64,000 nucleotides of DNA, from contig JAUSFN010000035.1 of the NCBI GenBank assembly GCA_030649935.1, forward strand, positions 1-64,000. Direction: 5' to 3'. Position numbers and translations under genes: made by a program. Source of the stretch: Candidatus Planktophila sp. Lineage in GTDB: Bacteria > Actinomycetota > Actinomycetes > Nanopelagicales > Nanopelagicaceae. Below are positions 18,441 through 28,544 of this stretch, in pieces; the stretch's first letter is position 1, and each line of letters begins with the position of its first letter. The notes under the pieces are model-generated. The model made no database searches and was not told the DNA's origin. It was given only the letters and a program-made list of their open reading frames with translations.

Positions 18441-19417
18441 TTTCTCTCCCCTCTTTTTTTCTGCACCGGTTCGACGACCGTCTCTTCAGCGACATGGCCG
18501 GTAAGAGATAGGAAAACATCATCTAGGGATGGTCGCTTGAGGGCAATATCTAGCGGGTGAATTGAGGCCTCGTCTAAGGCGCGTAGAGCCTGAATCAGGG
18601 CGCTTGAACCACTGGTAACTGGTGCGCTCACAGTTCGCCCATCCAGATGTGTTGCACTCCCACTGACGTGAGCGATTATCTCTTGTACTTTAACTAAATC
18701 TTGGATTTCAGTCGTTATCTCTAAGCGTTCGCCACCTACTTGACTCTTTAATGCATCTGAAGTTCCACGAGCAATCACTGTGCCATGATCAATTACTGCA
18801 ATCTCATCGGCTAATTGATCAGCCTCTTCTAAATACTGAGTTGTCAACAATACTGTTACTCCACCTGTCACTAACTCTTCGATTACACCCCACATCTCCA
18901 TGCGTCCTCGCGGATCTAACCCAGTGGTTGGTTCATCTAAGAATAAAACTTTGGGTTGCACAATTAATGATGCCGCTAAATCTAAACGGCGGCGCATTCC
19001 ACCGGAGTACGTCTTAATTGGACGTCGCGCACTTTCAGTAAGTGAAAACCTTTCAAGAAGTTCATTTGCCCGATCAATCGATGGTTGTTTTCCTAGATGA
19101 TACAAGCGACCAAACATCACTAAGTTGTCCCAGCCAGTTAGCGTCTCATCGACAGCTGCATACTGACCAGATAAGCCAATAATTTCGCGAACTTTGTCGG
19201 GATGCTTTATGACATCAATGCCAGCAACATGAGCGTTTCCTGAATCAGGTTTAAGTAGCGTTGCAAGAATGCGTACGGTCGTAGTTTTTCCTGCGCCATT
19301 TGGACCTAACACACTCAATACTGTGCCTTCGGTGACATCGAGTGATAAGCCATCTAACGCTCTCACTGCACCTTTGTCGTACGTCTTTATTAGCTGTTCA
19401 GCGCTGACTGTCTTCAC
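18437..19417 (-). CDS. ABC transporter ATP-binding protein (DrrA-like)
   Basis: 326 residues. Walker [11 protein letters not shown] (about 38-47), Q-loop region [15 protein letters not shown], signature [16 protein letters not shown] (about 140-155), and Walker [17 protein letters not shown]. The C-terminal extension ([20 protein letters not shown]) is typical of DrrA-type daunorubicin-resistance ATPases. The start lies only 17 bp from the divergent exporter gene at 19435, so little room remains for separate promoters. Confidence 0.95.
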   Translation of the reverse strand: MKTVSAEQLIKTYDKGAVRALDGLSLDVTEGTVLSVLGPNGAGKTTTVRILATLLKPDSGNAHVAGIDVIKHPDKVREIIGLSGQYAAVDETLTGWDNLVMFGRLYHLGKQPSIDRANELLERFSLTESARRPIKTYSGGMRRRLDLAASLIVQPKVLFLDEPTTGLDPRGRMEMWGVIEELVTGGVTVLLTTQYLEEADQLADEIAVIDHGTVIARGTSDALKSQVGGERLEITTEIQDLVKVQEIIAHVSGSATHLDGRTVSAPVTSGSSALIQALRALDEASIHPLDIALKRPSLDDVFLSLTGHVAEETVVEPVQKKRGERK

Positions 19418-19434
19418 GCGGTAACCTTACCTTT

Positions 19435-21048
19435 ATGTCCGATAAAGCACCCCTTAACGCATCGGCCAAAGCCCACACCCACCGCGAGATTATGGCCATT
19501 CTTGGCGGGCTTATGACGGGAATGCTCTTGGCCGCCTTGGACCAGACGATTGTTTCAACTGCGTTAAAAAATATCGTAGAAGAGTTCGATGGCCTCAACC
19601 ACTACACCTGGGTCGTTACCGCTTACCTTTTGACTTCGACTGCATCAACTCCTTTATATGGAAAAATCTCTGATATTTATGGACGCCGACCGGTATTTCA
19701 ATTTGCAATCGTTACATTTCTAATCGGTTCATTATTGGCTGGGGCAGCCCAAGATATGAACCAGCTGATTGCAACTCGCGCACTTCAAGGACTGGGTGCA
19801 GGCGGATTGATGGCGCTAACTTTTGTCATTATCGGTGACATCGTTCCACCACGCGAACGTGGCCGTTACCAAGGCTACTTTGGCGCAGTCTGGGGATTGT
19901 CCTCAGTTGCTGGCCCCCTTCTAGGTGGATTCTTTTCTGATCATGGACAGATCCTTGGAATCACCGGATGGCGTTGGATCTTCTTTATTAACATTCCATT
20001 TGGTATTGCATCCCTCTTAATCACTTCAGCTGTGCTTCACATTCCAAAAGTTAAGCGTGAACACAGTATTGATTACCTTGGTGCCATCTTGATGGTTACC
20101 TCTGTCTGTTTAGTTCTTCTTTCAGTTTCAATTTATGGACCACAGTACGGTTGGACTGATTCCAGAACGACATTCTCATTGGTAATTGGCGTAATTTTGG
20201 TGCTTGTGTTTCTCTACTGGGAGAGCAAAGCAAAAGAACCCATTATTCCTCTATATCTTTTTAAGAATCACACATTCTCATTAACTTCTGCGCTCGGTGC
20301 CGTCATCGGCGCTGGAATGTTTGGAGCAATTGTCATGCTACCGCTCTACTTCCAGGTCGTAAAAGGCTACTCGGCTACCGATGCCGGACTTAAATTAATT
20401 CCATTGATGCTTGGAATCGTTACGACTTCAATTTTTTCTGGAAAGATGATCTCGAAACACGGGCATTACAAGCGATTCCCGATAATCGGAACGGTTATTA
20501 TGACCGTTGGAATCTTACTAATGACACGATTACAGATCGATACTCCATATTGGCAGATTTCAATATATGCAATTATGGTCGGGGCAGGACTCGGTTTATC
20601 AATGCAAACCATTGTTATTGCGCTGCAAAATGCAGTTGAATTCAAAGATATGGGCGTTGCAACAAGTAGCAACACGTTTTTTCGATCTCTTGGTTCAGTC
20701 TTTGGTACCGCCATCTTTGGAACAATCTTGACCAACCGTGTTGGACACTATTTAACAACCAACTTTGCAGATCTCGCTAAGTCCGACCCGAAGGCAGTTG
20801 CCGGTTTTGATTTGAACCAGCTTGAAGGACTATCAGACAACACGGCGATCTTAAAAACCCTTCCTCCAGTCATTCAAAACACTGCCCTTGAAGCTTTTGT
20901 GAGCTCTTTCCATATTGTCTTTTACGCTGCAGCGCCGATTACTGCGTTGGGTTTTCTCTTAGCACTTATGCTTCGAGAGACACCATTGCGCACCTCTGAG
21001 GATTACGCAGCGGCCCGTGAAGAGGCAGCAGGAGAATCAATCGGTTAA
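19435..21048 (+). CDS. Major facilitator superfamily exporter, DHA2 (14-TM) type
   Basis: 537 residues with about 14 hydrophobic segments. The N-terminal part contains [20 protein letters not shown], motif [15 protein letters not shown] (about 74-87) and [14 protein letters not shown] (motif B region), which place it in the drug:H+ antiporter-2 branch. The substrate is unknown; a divergent ABC exporter and a second MFS gene just downstream suggest a detoxification cluster. The stop codon overlaps the next ATG (TTAATG at 21045-21050). Confidence 0.93.
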   Translation: MSDKAPLNASAKAHTHREIMAILGGLMTGMLLAALDQTIVSTALKNIVEEFDGLNHYTWVVTAYLLTSTASTPLYGKISDIYGRRPVFQFAIVTFLIGSLLAGAAQDMNQLIATRALQGLGAGGLMALTFVIIGDIVPPRERGRYQGYFGAVWGLSSVAGPLLGGFFSDHGQILGITGWRWIFFINIPFGIASLLITSAVLHIPKVKREHSIDYLGAILMVTSVCLVLLSVSIYGPQYGWTDSRTTFSLVIGVILVLVFLYWESKAKEPIIPLYLFKNHTFSLTSALGAVIGAGMFGAIVMLPLYFQVVKGYSATDAGLKLIPLMLGIVTTSIFSGKMISKHGHYKRFPIIGTVIMTVGILLMTRLQIDTPYWQISIYAIMVGAGLGLSMQTIVIALQNAVEFKDMGVATSSNTFFRSLGSVFGTAIFGTILTNRVGHYLTTNFADLAKSDPKAVAGFDLNQLEGLSDNTAILKTLPPVIQNTALEAFVSSFHIVFYAAAPITALGFLLALMLRETPLRTSEDYAAAREEAAGESIG

Positions 21049-22280
21049 TGCAATCTCCATTTAAGGATCTTCCCCGCGAAATATCCGTTCTCGTTGCTGC
21101 ATCCTTTTTTGTCGCCGTAGGTTTTGGAATCGTTCTTCCGGCCATACCGGTTTTTGCTCGAACTTTTGGTGTAAATAATGCAGCTATCGGGTTGATTGTG
21201 TCGATGTTTGCTATCACTCGTTTTGCATCTGGGTTAATCTCAGGAAAGCTGGTCGATTTATTTGGAGAGAAAGCGGTTTTCTCAAGCGGTGTGTTTATGG
21301 TTGCACTCTTTGTTTTTCTCGCAGGTTTATCTACGACCTACACGCAACTATTAGTTTTCAGAGCGGCGGGCGGTCTTGGCTCGTCCATGTTTTCTGTTGC
21401 CGCTGGATCCGTCATTATGCGCTCTGTCGATGACGAGCACCGAGGTCGGGCACAGGCGGTCTACAACGGTGCATTTTTATTTGGTGGCGTTTCAGGCCCA
21501 GCAATAGGTGGTTTACTCTCACTTATTTCACTGAGAGCGCCCTTTTTCGCTTACTCGGTGATGCTCTTAATTTCCGGAACCGTTGCACATTTTTTCCTCA
21601 AAGGTGAAAAAATCGGTAAACAGGATAAAGATTTAGATACTGGCGAACACACAACTGTGCGCGAAGCCCTAGCCATGAAGCCATACAGAATCGCTCTCCT
21701 GTTGGTTTTTATAGTCAATTGGGTTGTTTTCGGTATGCGCGCATCGGTTATGCCAATATTTGTGACCGAAGTTCTTGACTCCACGACAGCTTTTGTTGGA
21801 TATGGCTTTACCTTAAGTGCAATTTTTCAAGGAGCATTGTTAATGCGCGGCGGGCGCATCTCGGACAGTAGGGGTCGCAGATTTGCATCGGTTCTGGGCT
21901 CGAGTATTGCACTAGTGGGAGTTCTTCTCTTAACCATTGCTACCCATCCATGGATGTACTTAGTTGCCATGTCCATCATGGGAATCGGTGGTGCATATCT
22001 ATCAACGACTCCGGCGAGCATAGTTGGAGACATAATCCGTGGCCGTGGCGGCCAAGTCATTGCAATCTTTCAGATGGCAGGTGATGCAGGAATGATAGTT
22101 GGACCTCTCATTATTGGTGTTCTTTCAGATCTATATTCATTTCGCACCGCATTTGCGGTATCGGCAATAGTCTTTGCAATCGGTGTTGTGTTTACAACCC
22201 GGATTCCTGAAACGCGAAATAGCTTTATGTCTGGAGAAAGCGAAAAGCCTCAGATTAATAATCTGAGGCCTCTCGATTAA
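21048..22280 (+). CDS. Major facilitator superfamily transporter, 12-TM
   Basis: 410 residues with about 12 helices. The N-terminus reads VAVGFGIVLPAIPVFARTFG, followed by motif A-like SGKLVDLFGEKAVF and a central loop around 185-200, as in 12-TM drug antiporters. The ATG uses the last base of the preceding stop, so translation is probably coupled to the 14-TM exporter. The end of the gene forms half of a hairpin (22247-22269). Confidence 0.9.
   Translation: MQSPFKDLPREISVLVAASFFVAVGFGIVLPAIPVFARTFGVNNAAIGLIVSMFAITRFASGLISGKLVDLFGEKAVFSSGVFMVALFVFLAGLSTTYTQLLVFRAAGGLGSSMFSVAAGSVIMRSVDDEHRGRAQAVYNGAFLFGGVSGPAIGGLLSLISLRAPFFAYSVMLLISGTVAHFFLKGEKIGKQDKDLDTGEHTTVREALAMKPYRIALLLVFIVNWVVFGMRASVMPIFVTEVLDSTTAFVGYGFTLSAIFQGALLMRGGRISDSRGRRFASVLGSSIALVGVLLLTIATHPWMYLVAMSIMGIGGAYLSTTPASIVGDIIRGRGGQVIAIFQMAGDAGMIVGPLIIGVLSDLYSFRTAFAVSAIVFAIGVVFTTRIPETRNSFMSGESEKPQINNLRPLD
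22247..22269. terminator. Bidirectional hairpin between convergent genes
   Basis: A perfect 10-bp inverted repeat GCCTCAGATT / AATCTGAGGC with a 3-nt loop (AAT) overlaps the last codons of the MFS gene. In the minus direction it is followed by TTTTCGCTTTC, a U-rich tract suited to ending the Bax inhibitor-like transcript. In the plus direction the tail is weaker (CTCTCGATTAATCTTTTC). Confidence 0.75.
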
Positions 22281-22290
22281 TCTTTTCTGT

Positions 22291-23076
22291 TTAGTCGTTA
22301 CCACGCAGGATTGATAGTAAGCGCAGAACCTCTAAATACAGCCAAACAATTGTGACCATTAAACCAAATGCAGCTCGCCATGACTCTTGCTCTGGCAGAC
22401 CAGCATTGATTCCCTTTTGAATCTGATCGAAATCCAGGATTAAGAAGAAGCTCGCGAGAAGCATTCCGCCGGCTGCGATGATTAAACCAAGGCCTCCGAT
22501 GTTATAGATGCTTGCACCAAATAGTGAACCAACCATTGAAAGAAGGGCCAGTACAACATAGCCAATCAATGCTGTCATCAAGATTTTTGTGAACTTAGGT
22601 GTGACGCGAATTCTGCCGCTCTTATAAGCGAACAACATTCCTGCAAATGCACAGATTGTCACCAAGATTGCCTGACTCACGATGCCTTGATACATATCGT
22701 TATAGAGATTACTGATTGTGCCAAGTGCCAATCCTTGAAATGCTGCGTAAGCAATAATCAAACCCGGCTTAACCGTCTTGCTAAAGCTATTGACCATGGC
22801 TAATGCAAATCCACCAAAGACGCCGAGCAACATCGCGCCGCCGCCTAAGTTAAGTGTCCATGCAGCTGCGCCAACGGCGACAAGAACTGCAAATAAAATT
22901 CCAGTACGAGTGACTACGTCATCAATCGTCATGCGACCAGTGCGCAATGAGGATGCTGCTGGTGCGTTATAAATATTTTCTAGCGCTGCGTCGGTCTCAG
23001 TGTGTACTTTGGGATCAAATGCAGCGTATCCACGCTGATTAAACGCCCGTCCTAAAACAGGGTTTGAACTGCGCAT
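22291..23076 (-). CDS. Bax inhibitor-1/YccA family membrane protein
   Basis: 261 residues. A hydrophilic N-terminus of about 55 residues (SSNPVLGRAFNQRGYAAF) precedes seven hydrophobic helices. FILDFDQIQKGINAGLPEQE, with its acidic pair, marks the family's Ca2+/pH-sensing region. The long N-terminal extension is typical of actinobacterial members. The physiological role is unclear (ion leak and stress response have been proposed for homologues). It stands alone in the minus direction and ends at a hairpin. Confidence 0.9.
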   Translation of the reverse strand: MRSSNPVLGRAFNQRGYAAFDPKVHTETDAALENIYNAPAASSLRTGRMTIDDVVTRTGILFAVLVAVGAAAWTLNLGGGAMLLGVFGGFALAMVNSFSKTVKPGLIIAYAAFQGLALGTISNLYNDMYQGIVSQAILVTICAFAGMLFAYKSGRIRVTPKFTKILMTALIGYVVLALLSMVGSLFGASIYNIGGLGLIIAAGGMLLASFFLILDFDQIQKGINAGLPEQESWRAAFGLMVTIVWLYLEVLRLLSILRGND

Positions 23077-23291
23077 ATCTTTTCTCTCCTTTTGGTATAC
23101 AGCCAGAAGTTCTGGCAGTTGCCTAACGATAAATCATCGGACACAACAAGTTTAGGGCTAGGAAGATTCCCAGGCGAAATGAAAACCACGCTTGGCTGCT
23201 TAAAATTGCCTGTGATTAACGGATCTTCTTGTCTGCCAGGCCCACTCAAGGGGCGGGACCTCTCGCTAAACCTCGGATTTATTGCAGAGCA

Positions 23292-23876
23292 TCAGGCAGC
23301 AGGTAAACCTGCAATCACAATTTCAGCCAATGGCAGTCGCACACGCGGAGCCTTTTCCCGCTTCTGCAAAACCTCATTTTCAAGGTGATCGGCAGGAGCT
23401 TGTTTTCCAAGTACCAGAATTGCCGTCTGCGCGAAATTATCTGGAAGTGCGAATGCACTTTTTACTTCATCGCGATTAAATCCTGCAATCGGATGGACCG
23501 CTATGCCACGATGATTCGCCTCCATTGTCATAAAAGCACTAGCAAGTCCTGCGTCGTACAATGCGTAAGGTCGCGCCGATCCGTCTTCATTGGTTGTCAC
23601 CGCAACCACGAGAATGAGAGCTGATGCTGATGGAGCCCAGGTCGCATTGAAGCCTGCAAAGTTCTTTGTGAGATTCTCAAAGTTTGATTCTCCACGCTTT
23701 GCCACAATGAATCGCCATGGTTGCTGATTACCAGTTGATGGAGACCAACGGCCTGCTTCAAGAATTGCAGTAATATCAGCATCCGAAATTTCAGCAACGG
23801 CATCGAAGGAGCGCGGGCTCCATCGGTTGGCGATCAATGGGCTGAGGACTACTGATGTATCGGCAGGTTTTAACAT
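23292..23876 (-). CDS. Nitroreductase family protein
   Basis: 194-residue FMN-dependent NAD(P)H oxidoreductase fold. Flavin-site sequences are NRWSPRSFD (about 17-25), EAGRWSPSTGNQQPWRFIVA (about 46-65) and HPIAGFNRDEVKSAFALP. The single short domain matches family length. The natural substrate (quinones, nitroaromatics, flavin) cannot be told from sequence. The 215 bp upstream of the Bax-inhibitor gene, and the gap on its other side up to the tRNA fragment, hold no further recognisable gene. Confidence 0.92.
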   Translation of the reverse strand: MLKPADTSVVLSPLIANRWSPRSFDAVAEISDADITAILEAGRWSPSTGNQQPWRFIVAKRGESNFENLTKNFAGFNATWAPSASALILVVAVTTNEDGSARPYALYDAGLASAFMTMEANHRGIAVHPIAGFNRDEVKSAFALPDNFAQTAILVLGKQAPADHLENEVLQKREKAPRVRLPLAEIVIAGLPAA

Positions 23877-23979
23877 GTGAGAGTGCTTCCCTTTAATTAT
23901 TAACTAAACACCGAAAATGCGGTGATTGTCCGTAAACAACCCCGTACCTATGGAATATTCCCAACTTTCATGTGGTGTG

Positions 23980-24027
23980 TGCCCCGAGTGGGGGTCGAAC
24001 CAACACTGGGAGGGCTTTAAACCCCTA
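23980..24027 (-). repeat. tRNA 3'-half fragment (degenerate copy of the tRNA at 25268-25340)
   Basis: Positions 23980-24013 match 25268-25301 with one mismatch in 34 bp (A for C at 24002); similarity fades through the anticodon stem. On the minus strand this covers part of the anticodon arm, the variable loop, the T arm and the acceptor 3' strand including CTCGGGGCA. No matching 5' half is present, so it cannot fold as a tRNA. Direct duplication of a tRNA 3' end is the usual footprint of site-specific integration; here it bounds a segment holding one dehydrogenase gene. Confidence 0.8.
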
Positions 24028-24138
24028 TCTCCAGAATCACACCTTAATTGAGACCTATCTCATGTTCACTTGGAGGATTCAAGAGGATTATGCCTATGCA
24101 AAAGTGTTTTGCGAGAGATTTCAGAGAAAGGACTCATT

Positions 24139-25197
24139 TTGAAGGCATTGGTTTATTCCGGTCCAGGTAAAAAATTGTGGACTGAAGTTCTAGATCCAGT
24201 CATCCTCAAGCCAACGGATGCACTAGTTCAACTAGTTACCACGACAATATGTGGAACAGATTTACATATTCTAAAAGGAGACGTCCCAAGTGTGCAGGAA
24301 GGCAGAATTCTCGGACACGAAGGCGTGGGTCTAGTCAGTGCCATCGGAACTTCGGTAAAAAATTTCAAGGTGGGCGATCGCGTACTGATCTCATGCATTA
24401 AATCCTGCGGCTCATGCGAAAACTGTAAGAAAAGTTTGTATTCTCACTGTTTAGGTGATGAAGGTGCAGCTGGCATGGGTTGGATTCTTGGACACCTTAT
24501 AGATGGCACGCAGGCTGAGATTGTCAGGATTCCTTATGCCGATAACTCACTGTATAAATTACCTGCTTCGGTCTCAGATGAAGAAGCTGTCATGCTCTCC
24601 GATATTCTGCCGACCGGTTTTGAAATGGGAGTTCAATACGGTCAAGTAAAACCTGGTGATGTGGTCGCTGTTATCGGCGCAGGACCTGTTGGTCTTGCAG
24701 CAATTATGACGGCGAACTTGTACGGAGCTGCTCGAGTAATCGCGATTGATCTGGATCAGAATCGATTGGAGAAATCTAAAGAACTTGGTGCTACAGATAC
24801 CGTCCTTTCCGGTCAACCACAATGGAAAGAGCAAGTACTCGCACTAACCGATGGCGCAGGAGTCGATGTAGCGATTGAGGCTGTTGGTGTTCCGGATACC
24901 TTCACCATGGCTACAGAGATAGTTAGACCTGGTGGACATGTGGCAAATGTGGGAGTTCATGGAAAGCCTGTTCCTTTACATCTAGAGCAGTTGTGGATTC
25001 ACAATGTCTTCATGAGTATGGGATTGGTGAATACCAACACGACTCCAATGCTTCTCAAACTCGTCGATAGCAAGAAGCTACCTGCGGCCAAGTTGGTCAC
25101 TCATAGATTTACATTTGATCAATTCTTGGATGCATATGACACATTTGGGCGGGCCGCCGAAACTAAGGCACTCAAGGTCATAATCTCTAAAAACTAA
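24139..25197 (+). CDS. Zinc-dependent alcohol dehydrogenase (medium-chain)
   Basis: 352 residues from a TTG start at 24139, chosen because GAAAGGA lies just upstream and the protein then begins MKALVYSGPGK, the normal family start. Catalytic zinc ligands are Cys38 (TTICGTDLH), His60 and Glu61 (LGHEGVG); the structural zinc site is CGSCENCKKSLYSHC. The Rossmann motif GAGPVGLAAIMTANLYGA binds NAD(P). It resembles isopropanol/butanediol-type dehydrogenases, but the substrate is not determined. The gene is transcribed opposite to its neighbours, ends at a good hairpin, and is flanked by a tRNA and a fragment of that tRNA. Confidence 0.93.
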   Translation: MKALVYSGPGKKLWTEVLDPVILKPTDALVQLVTTTICGTDLHILKGDVPSVQEGRILGHEGVGLVSAIGTSVKNFKVGDRVLISCIKSCGSCENCKKSLYSHCLGDEGAAGMGWILGHLIDGTQAEIVRIPYADNSLYKLPASVSDEEAVMLSDILPTGFEMGVQYGQVKPGDVVAVIGAGPVGLAAIMTANLYGAARVIAIDLDQNRLEKSKELGATDTVLSGQPQWKEQVLALTDGAGVDVAIEAVGVPDTFTMATEIVRPGGHVANVGVHGKPVPLHLEQLWIHNVFMSMGLVNTNTTPMLLKLVDSKKLPAAKLVTHRFTFDQFLDAYDTFGRAAETKALKVIISKN

Positions 25198-25210
25198 TCT
25201 CGCTATGCCG

Positions 25211-25237
25211 ATTGGGTCGGTGTTGTCACCGCCCAAT
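25211..25237 (+). terminator. Hairpin terminator after the alcohol dehydrogenase
   Basis: Stem ATTGGG(T)CGGTG / CACCGCCCAAT with loop TTGT and one bulged T, 14 bp after the stop codon and followed by AGGTCTTTCTTTG. An intrinsic terminator with a broken U tract. Confidence 0.75.
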
Positions 25238-25267
25238 AGGTCTTTCTTTGAATTCTCTCTTTAGCGG

Positions 25268-25340
25268 TGCCCCGAGTGGGGGTCGAACCCACACTGGGAG
25301 GATTTTAAGTCCTCTGCCTCTGCCATTGGGCTATCGGGGC
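25268..25340 (-). tRNA. tRNA-Leu(UAA) by anticodon, with a short (class I) variable loop
   Basis: 73-nt cloverleaf. Acceptor GCCCCGA/TCGGGGC, discriminator A, 3-bp D stem GCC/GGC, anticodon stem GAGGA/TCCTC with loop CTTAAAA (anticodon TAA), variable loop CCAGT, T arm GTGGG-TTCGACC-CCCAC. No CCA is encoded. The anticodon reads UUA (Leu), yet bacterial leucine tRNAs normally have a long variable arm, so identity rests on the anticodon alone. Confidence 0.85.
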
Positions 25341-25376
25341 CACGTGAAGGGGTAAATCTACACTCTTTTTATCGCC

Positions 25377-26291
25377 CTACTGTCCAGCAATGGAACGTGC
25401 TATTCCATCCAAAATATCTGACTCTGATGCAACAAATTCACTAGCCCCAGTCGCTTTCATGATTTCTGAAAGAACTAAAGCACCAGCGGGAATTACATCA
25501 ACACGACCAGGATGCATGTAGCCAAGGGCCAGACGTTGTTCGCGAGTGGAAGTTAGAAACATCGCTGCAACTTCATGAGTCTTATCGGCACTAATATGCG
25601 ATAAATGAATTGCGTAACGGTCATACTCTGCTAAACCAAGTGCGGCAGCGGCAACGGTTGTTGCAGTACCGGCAACAGCGATAAGAGTTTTCGCTTTCGT
25701 GATCGGGACTATTGCCCCCGCTTTCGCAATCGCCTCTTGAATATCTACGCGAGCCAAATCAATTTCATGTGCATGTGTTGGGTCATTGGTGAAATGGCGT
25801 TCAGTCATACGAACGCAGCCGATGTTGACACTCTTTGCGAATTGAACATGCGTCGTACCAAAAACAAATTCAGTGGATCCCCCACCGATATCAACGACGA
25901 GAAATGGTCCGTCGGCCGATGACAGATCCTGAATCGCACCAGTAAATGAAAGGGCTGCTTCTTCCTCGCCATTAATTACTTCAGGTTCGACACCCAGTCG
26001 CTCACGTACGCCATCGATAAACAATTGGCGATTTGTTGAATCGCGGGTGGCACTTGTTGCACAAAAGCGAATCTTCTGAACTCCGCGTTTTGCAATCTCG
26101 AGTGCGATTGTATCGACTGCAGCCAAAGTGCGCGTAATTGCATCAGGGTGGAACTCGCCCGTTTGATCGACACCTTGCCCTAAGCGAACAATTTCCATTG
26201 TGCGAATTACTTCGCGAAAATTACCGCCTTCGATATCGGCGATGAGCGCTCTAATGGAGTTAGTGCCGCAATCAATGGCCGCTACTCGCAT
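25377..26291 (-). CDS. ppx: Exopolyphosphatase / guanosine pentaphosphate phosphohydrolase family
   Basis: Actin-fold phosphatase acting on inorganic polyphosphate and/or pppGpp. From an ATG at 26291 (preceded by GGCAGGG) the protein is 304 residues and begins MRVAAIDCGTNSIRALIAD, containing the phosphate-1 loop; the phosphate-2 loop is VVDIGGGSTEFVFG (about 136-149). It is the short, two-domain form of M. tuberculosis Ppx1 type. An upstream in-frame start would lengthen the overlap with DUF501. Gene order eno-ftsB-DUF501-ppx matches actinobacterial genomes. Confidence 0.95.
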   Translation of the reverse strand: MRVAAIDCGTNSIRALIADIEGGNFREVIRTMEIVRLGQGVDQTGEFHPDAITRTLAAVDTIALEIAKRGVQKIRFCATSATRDSTNRQLFIDGVRERLGVEPEVINGEEEAALSFTGAIQDLSSADGPFLVVDIGGGSTEFVFGTTHVQFAKSVNIGCVRMTERHFTNDPTHAHEIDLARVDIQEAIAKAGAIVPITKAKTLIAVAGTATTVAAAALGLAEYDRYAIHLSHISADKTHEVAAMFLTSTREQRLALGYMHPGRVDVIPAGALVLSEIMKATGASEFVASESDILDGIARSIAGQ

Positions 26292-26770
26292 GGTGCGCCC
26301 TGCCACCATTGAGGTAATTTCGCTAATGCCTCATCTCCGAGTGGGTTTACATCGGGGCCAGCCGCCAGCGAGTGTGCAACCAATGAGTGCAGACATTTCA
26401 CACGCGTTGGCATTCCACCGGCCGATACATCCTCAACCTCAGGAACATCGATGCCGAGTGCTGAACGGGCTGCGATGTAATCATCATGAGCGGCATGGTA
26501 AGCCCCAGCTAATTCGGCATCGCTTTCTAGACGTTCATTCATTTCTCCCATTAAACCTGTTGTTTCAAGGGTTGAAATCACTGCAGTTAATCGTGGGCAT
26601 GTTGCATAATAGAAAGTTGGAAACGGTGTGCCATCGGCTAAACGCGGTGGAGTTTCGACAACGGCCGGCTTACCACATGGACATCGATATGCGATTGCAT
26701 GAACATCTCTTGGAGTACGGCCCAACTGAGTTTGAATGCACTCTAAATCTATTGGACTAACCTGCCTCAC
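26282..26770 (-). CDS. DUF501 domain protein
   Basis: 162 residues beginning at GTG (26770) inside the ftsB stop (GTGA overlap). The family signature is clear: LGRTPRDVHAIAYRCPCGKP (about 17-36), then TPFPTFYYATCPRLTAVIS. The CxC and later Cys suggest metal binding. DUF501 proteins are conserved in actinobacteria between ftsB/divIC and ppx; their function is unknown. Confidence 0.93.
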   Translation of the reverse strand: MRQVSPIDLECIQTQLGRTPRDVHAIAYRCPCGKPAVVETPPRLADGTPFPTFYYATCPRLTAVISTLETTGLMGEMNERLESDAELAGAYHAAHDDYIAARSALGIDVPEVEDVSAGGMPTRVKCLHSLVAHSLAAGPDVNPLGDEALAKLPQWWQGAPCE

Positions 26771-27174
26771 TTTTCGCCAGATTCGCTAATAGATGCTATG
26801 AGTCGTGCGTACCACGGCTGTCCATCAACCAAAGCTTGTGCAACTTTCGTTACGGGTACTGCATCAGTTGTGGTTGCGTTTTCGGTGACTATGTACTGGC
26901 GCTCGCCAGGCAAAACAAAGTGGAGACGTTCGCGTGCCTGCGACTTTACGTACTCTGGATCTTGCCAGAGCAATAACTCTTTGCGTGCATCAGCTAACGC
27001 TTTGTTGTCCGACGTTAACTGGGCATTGAGTGCACTAATTTGTGCCCGTTGAGTGAAGTAGTGCTTAAATGGAGGCGCAAGAGCCAAAGCCAAAATGAAG
27101 AAAATTGTGGAAAGTGCTAATGCGCGGCCCGATGTACGCCGACGCCTGAAACTGGATTGACGTCCACGTGCCAT
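26767..27174 (-). CDS. ftsB: FtsB/DivIC-like septum formation initiator
   Basis: 135 residues: an arginine-rich cytoplasmic tail (ARGRQSSFRRRRTSGR), one helix (about 20-37) and a periplasmic coiled coil (about 45-75, ISALNAQLTSDNKALADAR). The conserved WQDPEYVKSQARERLHFVLP motif lies at about 74-93. The family bridges FtsL and FtsQ in the divisome. It lies 12 bp after eno and overlaps DUF501 by 4 bp. Confidence 0.93.
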   Translation of the reverse strand: MARGRQSSFRRRRTSGRALALSTIFFILALALAPPFKHYFTQRAQISALNAQLTSDNKALADARKELLLWQDPEYVKSQARERLHFVLPGERQYIVTENATTTDAVPVTKVAQALVDGQPWYARLIASISESGEK

Positions 27175-27186
27175 CGGATGCCCTAC

Positions 27187-28479
<1,293 letters not shown>

Positions 28480-28544
28480 TCACTTAAATCAATGTGCGCG
28501 TGAGACCTCAACGCTGAAATCGCACAAACTTTGTTGTGCCAATC

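Noticed and set aside
23092-23388. 98-codon plus-strand frame between the Bax inhibitor-like and nitroreductase genes
   Set aside because: Its 3' third lies antisense to the nitroreductase gene, and the translation shows no domain.
28522-28539. GCACAA/TTGTGC hairpin between mazG and eno as a terminator
   Set aside because: Only a 6-bp stem without a U tract; at most a pause site, so not listed.
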